A stretch of 64,000 nucleotides of DNA from Cristatella mucedo (Eukaryota > Bryozoa > Phylactolaemata > Cristatellidae). The first letter of the stretch is position 1. Every line of letters starts with the position of its first letter. This document shows, in pieces, positions 23,301 through 34,020 of this stretch. The stretch lies in contig WPIO01000016.1 in NCBI GenBank assembly GCA_009760855.2, positions 1,110,001 to 1,174,000 of the forward strand, read 5' to 3'. A program made the translations under genes and the position numbers. The notes beneath the pieces were generated by a model. That model ran no database searches and was not told the DNA's origin. It worked only from the letters and a program-made list of their open reading frames with translations.

Positions 23301-26300
23301 ATTACAACACTTCTCACCAACCTGCACTGGCTCCCCGTCAAGAAGTATCGATATCGTGTATCGATTTCAAGGCTCAGTCACTACCTTCTAGGACCTGTCA
23401 CCCGCTTGTCCTACAATGTCTAAACTCAATGTATACAATCCAAACAATGTCTAACCCGTATGTAAACCTGAAGAAACATAGCTAAATATAGAAATATTAA
23501 CCGATAGCTGCATTATATGCAATCTGTATCCCAACTTGTTGAACCCTGGTTGATCCTTGAACCTTGATAGATCGAGGTACATGTGTGAAGCGTTTTGAGG
23601 TGCAAGCTTGTGACTTGTATACCACTTCATTTCCAGTGTAGCTTGATGGCTTGTACACTCCATAACTCGGCTAATACTTCAAGCATCGGAGTAAAATTTG
23701 AAATGTGAGTTCAGCTCTGCTTGTATCAAATTATTAAGTTGCTATACGTGTCATCAAACGTTCTGGAGCTTTATTTTCTGAAACCATGGACACGGAATGG
23801 AGGTAGTTAGGAAGTGACAAGCGCAAATCAGTCAGCAAGTAACAGAGAGCCAGAGACATACACCAAGAGACAAGATGAAGAGACACAGGTCTGAGAAAGA
23901 GACTAAGAGACAGAGAGTGAGAGATCCAGAAACTCCACCGCCCTTCTTGAATACACTTGCCACTGAGCAGCACGTCCTTGAGCTTTGGAGCAGGCCAGCC
24001 GTCCGAGCCTATGAAGTCCATTACGAGCACGTGACTGCGCAGATAGTGTGGCCGTGGAGCCGGCAAACCCTCTCGCTGTAGACGCAGCAGGTTCCGCATC
24101 TCCTTTTCTGCCCATGTGCGTACCATCTTACGTGGGTTGTGCTTACAGTAGCCACGCCGGAACCGGAACTCACCAGTCACATACTTATCTCTGAAAAATC
24201 ACGGATCTGCTGCAGGTGGAGGCAGCAGAGCACCAGACACGAGTACCACGTATACAACCGAGGACGAGGCTATACTACCTGCGACTTCCACAGAATAATA
24301 AAGTCGGGACTAAGCTATTTTGCCCTAAAAAGAATGTCAGCCTAGAATCTGACAGTATTAAGTAAATAAGAGATGCTTAACTTACTGATCGCCACAGTCG
24401 TGCGATCGAATAACTGCATGCAGCTAGTTTTTGCCAAGTATTAAGAATCAGCTCGGTCCTAACTACTGTAACGTATTTCAATATGTCACATGCTTTACCA
24501 AGTTGAAGCATTTTGTATTAATAAAAGCATAGCTGCTCACGACTTAGCAAGGAAAATCGAAGCCAAATGTGTTTGTAGTTTGGTACACTCGGGCAAAACA
24601 CAGCTGGCAATATGCACAAACAATAAGTCACCTTATCAAATACATCTTAAAAATCTTACATTTTGAACACAGTCCAACAAGCACGACATTCTTAACACAA
24701 GCTGCTACTGTTATATGGTGTTAAGCACAGCACTGCTTACTCTACAGCACATGCCAAGTGCCTAGAAAGAAAGAGACTTAGTTCTCTGACGGTCTATACA
24801 AATGTATCATTATAATTATTAGTCTTGCGAAAAAACCATTGCCGAGATATCCTGCATCTGCCACAATAATTTCAAGAGGCACCAGCACTAATCGCCGGCT
24901 AGTGTAAATGCAATTACATTGTACAACAAAGCAGTCTCATTCTTCTGCCAACAGCACCGAGACTGAGCTTAATCAGTGCAGCACCAAGAAAACATGGCAA
25001 ATCAGATCAATCACCAAGGCATCGGGAAATAGATTAAGAAAATCGGGGCACAGTGACGGATTCAGCAAATTCGTTCCACTAAATTGGCCACATTAGCAAA
25101 ATTCACGAATGCCAGCAGCAGCGACATACCTATCCTTAAACACGAGGATTGACGTTTTGTAAACTTTGATGGCCCGGTGCTCTCCCGACGGTGTGACAGC
25201 GTGATACACATTGGCTTCTTTACCTATGCAAGCAGAGCATAATAAAAGCTACGACTTCACCGTGTAATAATAATAATAATAATAATACATTTGATATAGC
25301 CCCTCAGAGAGCTTAATCTCTTTCTAGACACTTCACATTTGCTGTAAAGGAAGCACGATCGAATGGTTAGGGGTATAGGGGTAGCATACTCAATAAACAA
25401 CAACTTGGTTAGGAGTGACATGCACAGGGTCAGCACGCAAGTATGTCATTTAAAGCATTATCACATAAAGGATGAATCACAGGGACCCACTAAATGCTGT
25501 CAGAAATAGATGTTTCAAGTTTCTTTTTAAAGGTGGTCAAGTCACGAATGTCATGACGCAGGTCGGGAGTCAGTTCCACGCTTTGGGAGCATACGAACTA
25601 CAGGCATGGTCTCCAAAGGATTTGAGATTTGTACGAGGTATAGTTAAACACTTAAGACTCCCAAAAGCGGGTAGTACAAAGCTTAGCCTGGTGGGGCAGT
25701 AGATCAGATACGTAGGCTGGAGTCAAAGAATAAAGAGACCTGAAAGTGAGTGACATTGACCCTTCCCTTGAATTCGATGTGTTGCCTGACTGGGAGCCAG
25801 TGCGGGTCGGCGAGAAATGGTGTCATGTGGCAACTTCGACACTCACGACAGACAAGCCTAGCTGCAGTGTTCTGAATCATGCACAAGTACTCACACGCCT
25901 GTACAGCCTGCCTGCAGTGACGACTGAATTCACACAGCACCTGACATGGAATGTCGATTTAAAAAAAAGTCACAGTGAACACTATACAAGTTGCCAAGGT
26001 GCTTGGAGAATGTAGGACCAAGACAAAAAAGCACTTCCGTGCGGCGAAAGGAACGGCAGCAGTATTCAGTGAGTCCTGGTCTTTCACAAAAGTCCCATTA
26101 TTTCCAGTGGAGGCAGAACTATAAGTTCTGACCTGCCAGTAGCTATGCACCACAGACACCTCCATCAGGCTCCAATACATCTCGCAGGCAGACGACCCAT
26201 CCTAATGGCTAAAATGAATTGCAGGCTAAAGTCAAGATAACAGTATACTCAAAGGTTATGCAAAATGTCGTTTAAATGCTAAATATGCCTTAAGAATTCA

Positions 26301-29300
26301 AAAGAGACAAGACTGGTAGACCATTTACTAATTACGTGTACGTCCCACCAATAATTTAAAGCTACACGCCATAGCTGGGCATAGGGACGCCGAGATAAGG
26401 GCATGCAGCCATGAAGAATCACGTGAGTACACGAACCCAGACCGGAGCCACATTTTGAGAACTAGATGCGCAGCATGAGCACCAAACTCGCCAGCCGAAA
26501 TGCATTTGACTTCATCACCTGATACATTCATTTAGCACCTAGAAAGAGATCTGAGTTATCTGTGGGCGCTTTATCAGGTGCATTATTATTGTTATTATCA
26601 TTCCAAACCGCTCTCAAACCCTGCCTTCATCGAATGCCAGAAAGCAAGTCTAAGTAGGCAGATAAATTGCTCGGTGGCATGCTTCAAATCTTTTTCCCAG
26701 ACATGAGTGTAAGCAGTGCAAGTGCAGCCGTGATTGCTGACCAGCTCATTTCGGAAGGGGGTGTGCATACCGGGGACATGAGGTTAAGCGGTGTAGCCCT
26801 TGCTGAGCTGAACACGAGCAAGGGCATCTGCTGCTGAGGCTGCACCGCCGTGTCTCTACCACAGACGAGCCATCAGAAGAAAGCGCATATGCAGGCTACA
26901 AAGCTTCGCCATCGTCGCGTGATCTCCAATCGCGTCAATACCACACAGCCGAAGGACCGTGGCTTCATGTGACACGCGCGAGTATTTACGAGCAATCAGA
27001 CAAGACTGGATGGTGCGAGCACGGCCAGCTATTGGTCTCCCAATGAGGTCCCCAGACCACTGTCTCCCAATAGCTCTGCAAGCTCGTCCAACCATCGGCT
27101 ACCTTTTTCAAACAAACAAAAAACAGCAGACAATACTCCGGTGGCGGGCACTTCCCGGCAACGACAGTCACTCTATTCAGAGGCTCCGCTACTCCAGCAT
27201 TCCTCGACAGCCACGCATGCCTGCGACGTGTCCAAGCATGACCGATTGCTACGCTGCAGGCCCGAGAGAATCACTGCACGAGCATTCAATTCAACACATC
27301 GATGCACTTCACTAAGAACGAAAAGCTGAAAGGAAAGGGGTGAGGCAGTGGCCCGGCGGAGAGAGGCATCGCGGCAGCAGCAGCAGCAGCAGCGGGGCGG
27401 TGGCTCCGCCCACCTGTGCTTATGCAGCCGTTGATTTCGCCAATCTCGCCACGGTTGAGCATCTTGAAGAGAATCATTCTCGTCCTCGGATCGAGCACCT
27501 GCTCGACGGTGGCTCGATCGGCCTTGTCCTTGCCTGCGAGGCGCCAGGGAATGCGCTGCTGCAGCGCTGCTGCTGCTGCCGCGCTGCTGCTGCCGGAATG
27601 GCTATCGCAGCCGGCAGGGAAGGCGAGGGCGTGTGCCGTGCTCAGCCAGACGACGTTTAGCGCTTCTCGTCCTGCGCTTTCTTGGCAGCGCGCTGCAGAG
27701 ATGCGTCGCCGCGCCGCCCGAAGCCCGGAGGCCCCGGAAATGCACGCCGCCTCGCGGGCAGGCGGCAGCTGAGGCACGGACCGAGCGTGCGCAGCAGCTC
27801 GCACCTCGAACGCTACACTTTGGCTAGCTTTCATCATCGCACGGCACGCCGCGATCACCTGAGCAGCAGCCAAGCCCGAGCGCCAAGCACCAGGGCCTGG
27901 CCACCGAGCAGACAGAGATGGCTGCGGCTGCGCTCGGAGGCGGCGGCGCTCGGAGCTGATGCAGCGAGGCAAACGAATAACGCCCACCCCTGGCTCGGTC
28001 GCCATCCATCCTCAGCGATGCATCGCGAATCGCGCTCGACCCTCTGTCGCCGGCCATGTCCATCGTCGGACCGCTGTACTTGTCCACCGATATGCGGTCC
28101 ACGTATTTGGCGTACACCTTCTCAGCTGGCTGAAACTCGGTGAGTCGGTGCGCCGCCGTCTGGACGTTCGGGTGCGAACCGTGGTAGCTCGAGCCTTTCG
28201 AGGTGCCATCCTAAACGATCGCCCATCGAATTGGCTGAATTTCGAAGAAAAGTATCCGAGCACCAGCAGAGAGCAGCCATCATCACGAATCGGCTGAAGG
28301 AAGTGAGCGTGTCAGCATGCTGCTGAGGCCAGGCATGCCCGCCCGCCCGCTCGGGCTCGGCGTGCCTGGCCTCAGCACGGCAGTGCCCCCCCCCCATTCA
28401 GTAGACAGTCTGACGTGACTCGCAACAGCTGGACAGTAAGAGTACAGCTTCGGGGGCGGAGGTATACAGCAGTGGAGGCGGCTTGCTGCACTGAGCGCAG
28501 GTTCGCGCACAGCCTTGCGAGGCAGCAGCCCGACTACTCCGGTCAATTCCAAAAACGAGCATGGCTCATGCGCAAGAACGCTCTTGCTTGGCCCTTCCTA
28601 ACTCAGCTGCCAGCGCGTCTCCAATCCTGAGGCGTGCACAACCAGAAGACCACAACAAGACGGCTGTAAAGCTCGGCATGAATGGGGCGGCAACATTTCT
28701 CCTGCAGGGCGACAGTTTGCCCACCTCCCCAGAGGCTGGTAGAAAAACGACACAACAAATGAACGGAGCCTCGTGAGCAGTAGCTGACATGCTGTGACGG
28801 ACGGCTAGACTTCGGCTGTGCAGCTGGGCAAGCGGTCGAGCACCGAATCAGCACAAAATGGCTCTGACCAAAACAAAAAAGCCATCAGCAAAACCATGAA
28901 GAGAACCTGATCGCATTTAGCTGAAATGAAATGACATTGAGCATAAACATTGCGCCCAGCTGGTGCTAATCACGGTAGTAACACGATACTTGGCGAATCG
29001 GTGCAAGCTACTGATCTACGGTCATGCTGCATCTGCTTACATAAACTCATATTAGACTGGGCGCAGTGGGTTGCTGGCGCACCAATTTATGAAACCCACA
29101 GGGAAGTGCAGTGTAAGATGGCAATAGGGACCAAAGATAGCTGAGACAGACTGGCAAGACATCAGACACTGAATGAGACATAAACAGAAATAAAGACTTC
29201 AAGATATATAGAGAGAAACAGAAAGAGATAAATAAAGGACAGACAGACACACAGCGACGAGAGAGACAGACATCAAGGTAGACAAATGGGTAGACAGACG

Positions 29301-32160
29301 CAGAATCACAAGAGATGTAAAGAGTGTGACAAACTGATACAACGAGTGACGCCAGAGACAAGACTAGTTGAAAGTGAGAATGAGAAACAGAGAGGCAGGG
29401 ACCGACAGGGTGATAAAGGGAAAGAGAAGGAATAAAAAGATCATTAGAAATTCGAGCCAACAAGAGGAACATGCAGACAGAGAGACGAGGAGAGATCAAA
29501 AGTCTGAGCTCAAACTGGGGGTCCTAGAGCCGAAATTGGTATGGCAATAGAAGACAGCATATATACACTAGTCAGATCTTTGCATAGTCGTCACAGATTC
29601 GACAAGCCCGTGAGTGAGAGAGACTAGGCTGGTATGTTAATGGCCTTAGGTTGCATTCCTGTGGGCAAACACATTAAAACATATGATGAACGCAAAAGAT
29701 TAAAACGGTTAAGTGGCAAACCAATCGTTCTTTCACAAGGACTTAAAACTTGGCCAAGGATGACAAGAAGGGAATAGGTGGCACTGATATTGCTAAAATT
29801 CGGGCTTGTTTAGATAAAAAAAAACACATCTAAGTTGGTCCATGCATTTGTGACATCCCGTCTTGACTTCTGTAACTCACTGTTTGCTGGCCTACCGGCA
29901 TGTGCAATCAGGCGCTTACAGCTGGTGCCAAACTCTGCAGCTAGGCTTGTCTGTCGTGAGCGTCGCAGTTGCCACATCACACCACTTCTCGCCGACCTGC
30001 ACTGGCTACCAGTCAAGCAACCCATCGACTTCAAGGTTTTCTCGCTCATTTTTAAGTGACTTCATTACTTGGCTCCAGCCTATCTCTCAGATCTACTCCC
30101 TCACCAGGCCAAGCATCGTACCACCTACTTTTCGGAATCCAACAGTTTATCAATCAAACCTCGTACAAACCTCAAACCCTTTAGAGACCCTGCATTTAGT
30201 TCATATGCTCCCAAAGCTTGGAACTCACTCCCGACTTCGTCACGACATCCCCTGACTTGACCACATTTAAAAACAAATTAAAAACATCTATTTAGGACAG
30301 CATTTAGTGGGTCCCTTTGATTTGTCCTTTATTTGCTTATGAGTGCTGACACTGTGCATGCTGACACTAACCACACTTGCATGCTGACCCTGTGCATGTC
30401 ACCCCTAACCATGTTATGCATGTTCTTCATCAAGCATGATATTACTCACGATTCAATCGCGTTCCCTTGCAGCAAATGGAAAGCGCCTAGAAAGATTGAG
30501 TTCTCTGAGGGCGCTTTATCAAGTGCGTTAATATTATTATTACGCTGTTTTTAAGACCATACAAGATAGCATGGAGTTCACATCCAACACATGGTAGCTT
30601 TGAACTCAGCCATCGACCAGTCACCAATGGTTATGGAGAGGAGCAGTGACTAACTACGGCCGATCATCGCCATTACAGAATGAACTTGAGCAAATCAGGT
30701 AGACCGTATGACAATTGCACAGCAGTAGCTCAGCACGATATTTGTTCAGATTACATCAACCTATTGTTCAGGACGATTCACAAGATTAGAATTTTGTGAA
30801 TTAGGCAACTGGTTGCCTCCTATAATACTAATTTTAGCATCGACACAAAATCAAAGTGCCCAGCATTAACCATGAACACAGTATATCCTCTCTACTGCAG
30901 ATTCACTTTAAATGGGGAAATGCAAAAATGGCAATCATAAATATTAAGATCGGCAAAATTTTTCAACTAAAGAACTAAGAACTGGCACAGAGAACTAGCA
31001 CCGAGACGGGTAAGGTATGCAATGATGCAACAGCCACCGGTAGCTCACCTGATTCCGAGTCTTAAAACCACTTGCTGACACCCCTGCCTCACTCAGCCAA
31101 TCGTAGTCGTCCTCATCGTCATCGTCTTCCTCACTATATTCTTCATGGTACTCGAATTCCTCAGGGTGATCTAGTATAAGATTGCTGCAGGCTAAACTTA
31201 TAACTGCTGAAAGCATACCATTAGACCGATGGCAATTGCTGGTAAAAGCTCAGCACACACCTTCCGGTGGCACTGTGTTGGACTGATCACAGACCATTTC
31301 GGAAGCCGCGTTGAAGGCAGGTGAGGCATTCGATGGCTGCTTCAAGGTTTCCGTGGGTGAGCAATCCGCGTCATCAAACTGACCCTCACAGGGCTCTTCG
31401 TTAGCTGCATGCCTTGGCGTTTTCGTTATGAACGTCGGGCGCTGCAATTAGATTACATCACAATTCAAAACCGTAGTCGATCTTACAGAAAAAACTACCC
31501 CTAAAACAGTAGCTTCAGACGACGACGCAAGCGCACACACTTAATGCGCACACTTCCAAAGGTTACTGTCAATGGTGAGCACCAAGACACAGCTGGCTGT
31601 GGGCTTACTACGAACTCTTCAGCAGTGAGCCTAGATTGAAACATCTGGGCCGTCAAACTAAGCAAAAGAAGTATTTATTTATTCATCGTTTACGTTCGAC
31701 TTTGACGAAGTCAGTCGTGCCTCATTCCCCTTCAACCTTTAAAGTTCTCTTGCAGCTACACATTGAAGGAGGCCGCACTTCCATCAGAGATAGCCTGAGA
31801 GAAAAAATTCAGTTAGCAGGCTCAGCTAGGATTTTCAGCTAACTGATAGATTTATACCAGAAACTGTATTGAATAGTGCATCCAACATCAGAATTATAGA
31901 GAGGTAGTGGAAAAGCTGGAGACAGATTCACGCGGTTGACTTTTCTAACTGGGGAGCATTTTACTGCCACTACAAGCCACTTTTTACAAGCCACTACAGG
32001 GAGCATTTCAAGCTTGAGCTGCCCTCTCCTTTGCACAAATTAAATAACTCACGAGAGATTTCGACTCCGCATGTTTATCATCTTACCCCCTCCTCCGCAG
32101 AATCGCCGAGCCTAGGACGATCAATCTCACCTGAGGCGCAACACTTGTACCACCAACCAT
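17851..32160 (-). CDS. RIOK1: RIO kinase 1, complete, 11 coding exons
   Basis: Atypical serine kinase/ATPase of late cytoplasmic 40S subunit maturation and a PRMT5 adaptor. Exons (minus): 32160-32131, 31441-31261, 31170-31049, 28129-27988, 27533-27414, 25223-25130, 24190-23961, 22673-22449, 22173-22031, 20101-19559, 17952-17851; all phases agree and total 643 residues (human is 568). Visible parts: PRMT5-docking motif GQFDDAD at ~30-36; acidic stretch then DYDWLSEAG at ~90-100; RIO domain with P-loop [11 protein letters not shown] (~197-207), Lys ~218 (AIKVYKTS), [12 protein letters not shown], catalytic [10 protein letters not shown] (~331-339) and metal-binding [14 protein letters not shown] (~350-363); [26 protein letters not shown]; lysine-rich C-terminus [15 protein letters not shown] to KVVKGK. 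The extra length is mostly an alanine/serine/acidic insert at about 480-600. Introns after residues 306 and 429 use GC donors. First exon [10 protein letters not shown] is short, so the start is the least certain point. Confidence 0.95.
19455..19482 (+). repeat. (TCC)n/C-run in the last RIOK1 intron
   Basis: CTC triplets running into a C homopolymer, within the intron between RIOK1 exons 10 and 11. Confidence 0.8.
20317..20383 (+). repeat. (CA)n microsatellite in a RIOK1 intron
   Basis: More than 30 CA units, preceded by a CA-rich imperfect region from about 20210. The RIOK1 transcript carries (UG)n. Confidence 0.95.
20496..20585 (-). repeat. SINE S2 copy, partial
   Basis: The minus strand shows the S2 head ending in GTGGGCTCGAGC, then 'gctgcagcaaatgcaatgca' and 'cctggataaagatt', the LINE A-like tail. 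Confidence 0.55.
20795..20933 (+). repeat. LINE A 3' tail fragment
   Basis: 'ctcgatcgtgtttcctttgc', then 'agcaaatgtaaagtgcctag', 'aaagagattgagttctctga' and 'aggcgctttgtcaagtg', ending in (TAT/ATT)n. Confidence 0.75.
21214..21390 (-). repeat. SINE S1, best-preserved copy
   Basis: In sense: GCCGTGATGGCACACTAGGT, then AAGGCGGTTGCTTTCC, 'gacctcgggaccgaggtcat', B box GGGTTCGATTCC, 'ggcgg...gggcaatcc', 'gcggtggtgatagccgtaaa', 'ggctcttctgtcgctataca', 'aaaagaggctgtttaatcag', 'ctaggatt' and a T8 tail. Well-kept A and B boxes suggest a recent insertion in a RIOK1 intron. Confidence 0.85.
23160..23400 (+). mobile_element. LINE A reverse-transcriptase fragment
   Basis: The plus strand encodes, with frameshifts, the blocks for FVTSCLDFCNSLL, LQLVQNSG and [20 protein letters not shown]. 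This corresponds to the LDYCNSLLAGLP...LHWLPV region. It lies in a RIOK1 intron, opposite in strand to the gene. Confidence 0.65.
23505..23790 (+). repeat. Unclassified dispersed repeat R1, copy 2
   Basis: Aligns by eye to 7486-7730 plus 7940-7990: 'tcccaacttgttgaaccctg', 'agatcgaggtacatgtgtga', 'cttgtgacttgtat', 'atttgaaatgtgagttcagc' and 'gtcatcaaacgttctggagc'. This copy is not interrupted by S1. Confidence 0.65.
24735..24822 (+). repeat. LINE A 3' tail fragment
   Basis: 'gtgcctagaaagaaagagac', then 'ttagttctctgacgg' and an AT-rich end. Confidence 0.6.
25265..25940 (-). mobile_element. LINE A copy: reverse-transcriptase end plus 3' UTR
   Basis: The minus frame at 25940-25704 reads [20 protein letters not shown], then [20 protein letters not shown], the AARLV...ITPLLxxLHWLPVRQRIxFK block. 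The 3' UTR runs to the (TTA)n tail at 25265. Frameshifts make it non-functional. It sits in a RIOK1 intron. Confidence 0.8.
26526..26603 (+). repeat. LINE A 3' tail fragment
   Basis: 'agcacctagaaagagatctg', 'agttatctgtgggcgctttat' in pieces, then 'caggtgcattattattg'. Confidence 0.65.
28321..28377. other. 19-bp inverted repeat (hairpin) in a RIOK1 intron
   Basis: TGCTGAGGCCAGGCATGCC at 28321-28339 is mirrored by GGCGTGCCTGGCCTCAGCA at 28359-28377, with one mismatch in 19 and a GC-rich 19-nt loop. Confidence 0.85.
29770..30545 (+). mobile_element. LINE A, most complete copy (RT C-terminus and 3' UTR)
   Basis: CR1/L2-like non-LTR element. The frame at 29835 reads [61 protein letters not shown] shifted frame continues [20 protein letters not shown] and [20 protein letters not shown]. 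The 3' UTR has repeated 'tgctgac...ctgtgcatg' units, then 'gcgcctagaaagattgagtt', 'ctctgagggcgctttatcaa' and a (TTA)n end. It is 5'-truncated and frameshifted, lying antisense in a RIOK1 intron. Confidence 0.85.
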
Positions 32161-33249
32161 GCTCCTCGGGACCGGAAACGACATAGCACAGTTGTCAAGG
32201 TCGTTGATTGCGCAAGTAGCCGCACTGTGATTAGCTTTTCCGGTGATTCGGTAGCGATTTTTTTTAATTATTATCTTTATATTTGTATAATTTAATATAT
32301 ATTAACTCCCACCATAAACGGACACACGTTTTTTTGCACATGCTCGCTAGCGGCATGCGCTTTCTGGCGCGTTCGCGTTTGTCAGTGGATTGGTAATAAT
32401 AATAATAATAATAATACATGTGAATATATTGTAACAATAAATTAAATATAATTATACATTTAAATAATAACATTAATAAAAATTATTGTGGGTATTTTTT
32501 GCGTACTTGCACGCGCACACGTACAAGCGAGTGTATGCGTGAGTGTGCGCGGCCAACTAATAGGTCTGTCTGAAGCCCGCTGAGGAATCTTCATACCCTG
32601 TTATGTATTGGTGATATGTACTAACTTACGTCCGTGAACAATCACGACAAGTTCAGTGCGATATTGCAATGTGGGCCTGGGCGTCCGCAGACCAAGCGGC
32701 GAGCCCGGCCTACTGTTCGGCAAGGAGAGCGCAGCGGTCGACCGGTCGCGCGCGCTCTCGACCTGGCCGAGCGACGGCAGCACGAAACCAGACCCGTCAC
32801 GATTGGTCGGCGCGCCTGCGACCGACTTCTTCAGTCTCTTCCTGCAGTAGAGTCTGTTGTACGCGAAGTTTCGCTTGAGCTTCGGCACTGAGTGGCTCTC
32901 ATTGTTGCTTTCTCGTTCTTCTCGCTGCTGTCTGCGAGCGGTGCGTGCTTGTATTCTGCTCGCTTCGCTCCATTTTGCTTCCAATTCAGTGCAGCGAAAA
33001 CTCGCCGGTCCACAATGGCGGTCGGAAACCGCAGACTGTACGTGGAAATAGAAATTAGCGTGCACCTTTTCTAGAAAAATCAGCCTGCACCCGCGAGACG
33101 GAAAATTGCACAACTTGTCGTAGGAAAGTGGGCCCGAGTATTCGCCGGCCGAGCCCGAGTTAGTTCGCCCTCTCGGACTGCCAAGCTTAGAGTTCTTAGT
33201 TAATGGAACAAAATCTGTGTAGCAGGAAAAATGAAAGAAAAAATGCTTC

Positions 33250-33420
33250 AAAATTGTGGTTAATAGTATACACCACTCACACGTGTGCACGTGTGCGTGT
33301 GCGTGCGTGCTCGCGTGCGTGCATGTGGGTGGGAGTGTGGGTGGGCGTATGCGTGTGTGTGTGTACGTACAAATAGGATACGTGTGTACATATATATATA
33401 CACCTTATAACCGCTCACCC
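33250..33420 (+). repeat. (GT)/(GCGT)-rich imperfect microsatellite
   Basis: Alternating purine-pyrimidine sequence made of GTGT, GCGT and GTGGGT units, then an (AT)n run near 33390. Confidence 0.8.
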
Positions 33421-33434
33421 ACATACATCTACAG

Positions 33435-33621
33435 CAGTAGTTTTAAACCTTCCTAATGCCGCAACCCTTAGATACAGTTCCTCATGTTGTGGCGACTCCC
33501 AACCACAAAATTATTGTGTGAGAAATGTGGAAATGCGTGTTTTCCGATGGTCTTAGGCGACCCCTGCGAAAGGGTCGTTCGACCCCCAAAGGGATCGCGA
33601 TCCGCAGGTTGAGAACCGCTG
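33435..33621 (-). mobile_element. hAT MITE resembling SPIN ('SPACE INVADERS')
   Basis: A 187-bp non-coding element flanked by a perfect 8-bp direct repeat ATCTACAG (33427-33434 and 33622-33629), the target-site length of hAT transposons. Imperfect terminal inverted repeats start CAGCGGTTCTCAACCTGCGG (minus strand) and CAGTAGTTTTAAACCTTCC (plus), 12 of the first 16 bases matching. Inside, the minus strand reads GGGGGTCGAACGACCCTTTC, then GGGGTCGCCTAAGACCATCG and GAAAACACGCATTT, then GGTTGGGAGTCGCCACAACA and TGAGGAACTGTAT. From memory these match the non-autonomous SPIN hAT family known in several vertebrates and some invertebrates. Orientation is given as the strand beginning with the better-kept inverted repeat. 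It lies upstream of the RIOK1 start. Confidence 0.85.
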
Positions 33622-33776
33622 ATCTACAGTATTTGTATATAAGTGTATGTGGTTTAGCATGAATGCACGGTGTTTGTGTGAGTTTGAGTGTTTCCCGTTT
33701 GCAATTTCCCAAACCCCCAGGACTAGGGTTGTTAGCCAACAGGTTTCACCTCGACCGAGAAAGAAAAAGCGAAGCA

Positions 33777-33860
33777 CAAATAATAATAGTAATGATGCAC
33801 TTGTATTGCGTACCCAGAGAATTTAATTCCTTTCTTGGCACTTTACATTTGTAAGGGGAC
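33777..33860 (-). repeat. LINE A 3' tail fragment
   Basis: Reverse complement of the LINE A end: AAT repeats, 'gatgcacttgtattgcg', 'cagagaatttaattcctttc', 'ttggcactttacatttg'. Confidence 0.65.
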
Positions 33861-33986
33861 TTCCGATGAGGTTAGTGGCAACAAAGTAACGAAAGTATGG
33901 CTTTGAAGAAATTTCCAGAATAAGCAGTTGGGAAAACATTTCACCGACGCGAAATATTGAAAAACATCAATATTAATATATAGACT

Positions 33987-34020
33987 AATACTATATATAT
34001 ATATGTATATATATAGTATT
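33987..34020. other. Perfect 15-bp AT-rich palindrome
   Basis: AATACTATATATATA (33987-34001) and TATATATATAGTATT (34006-34020) form perfect arms around a 4-nt loop. It is a candidate cruciform. Confidence 0.85.
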
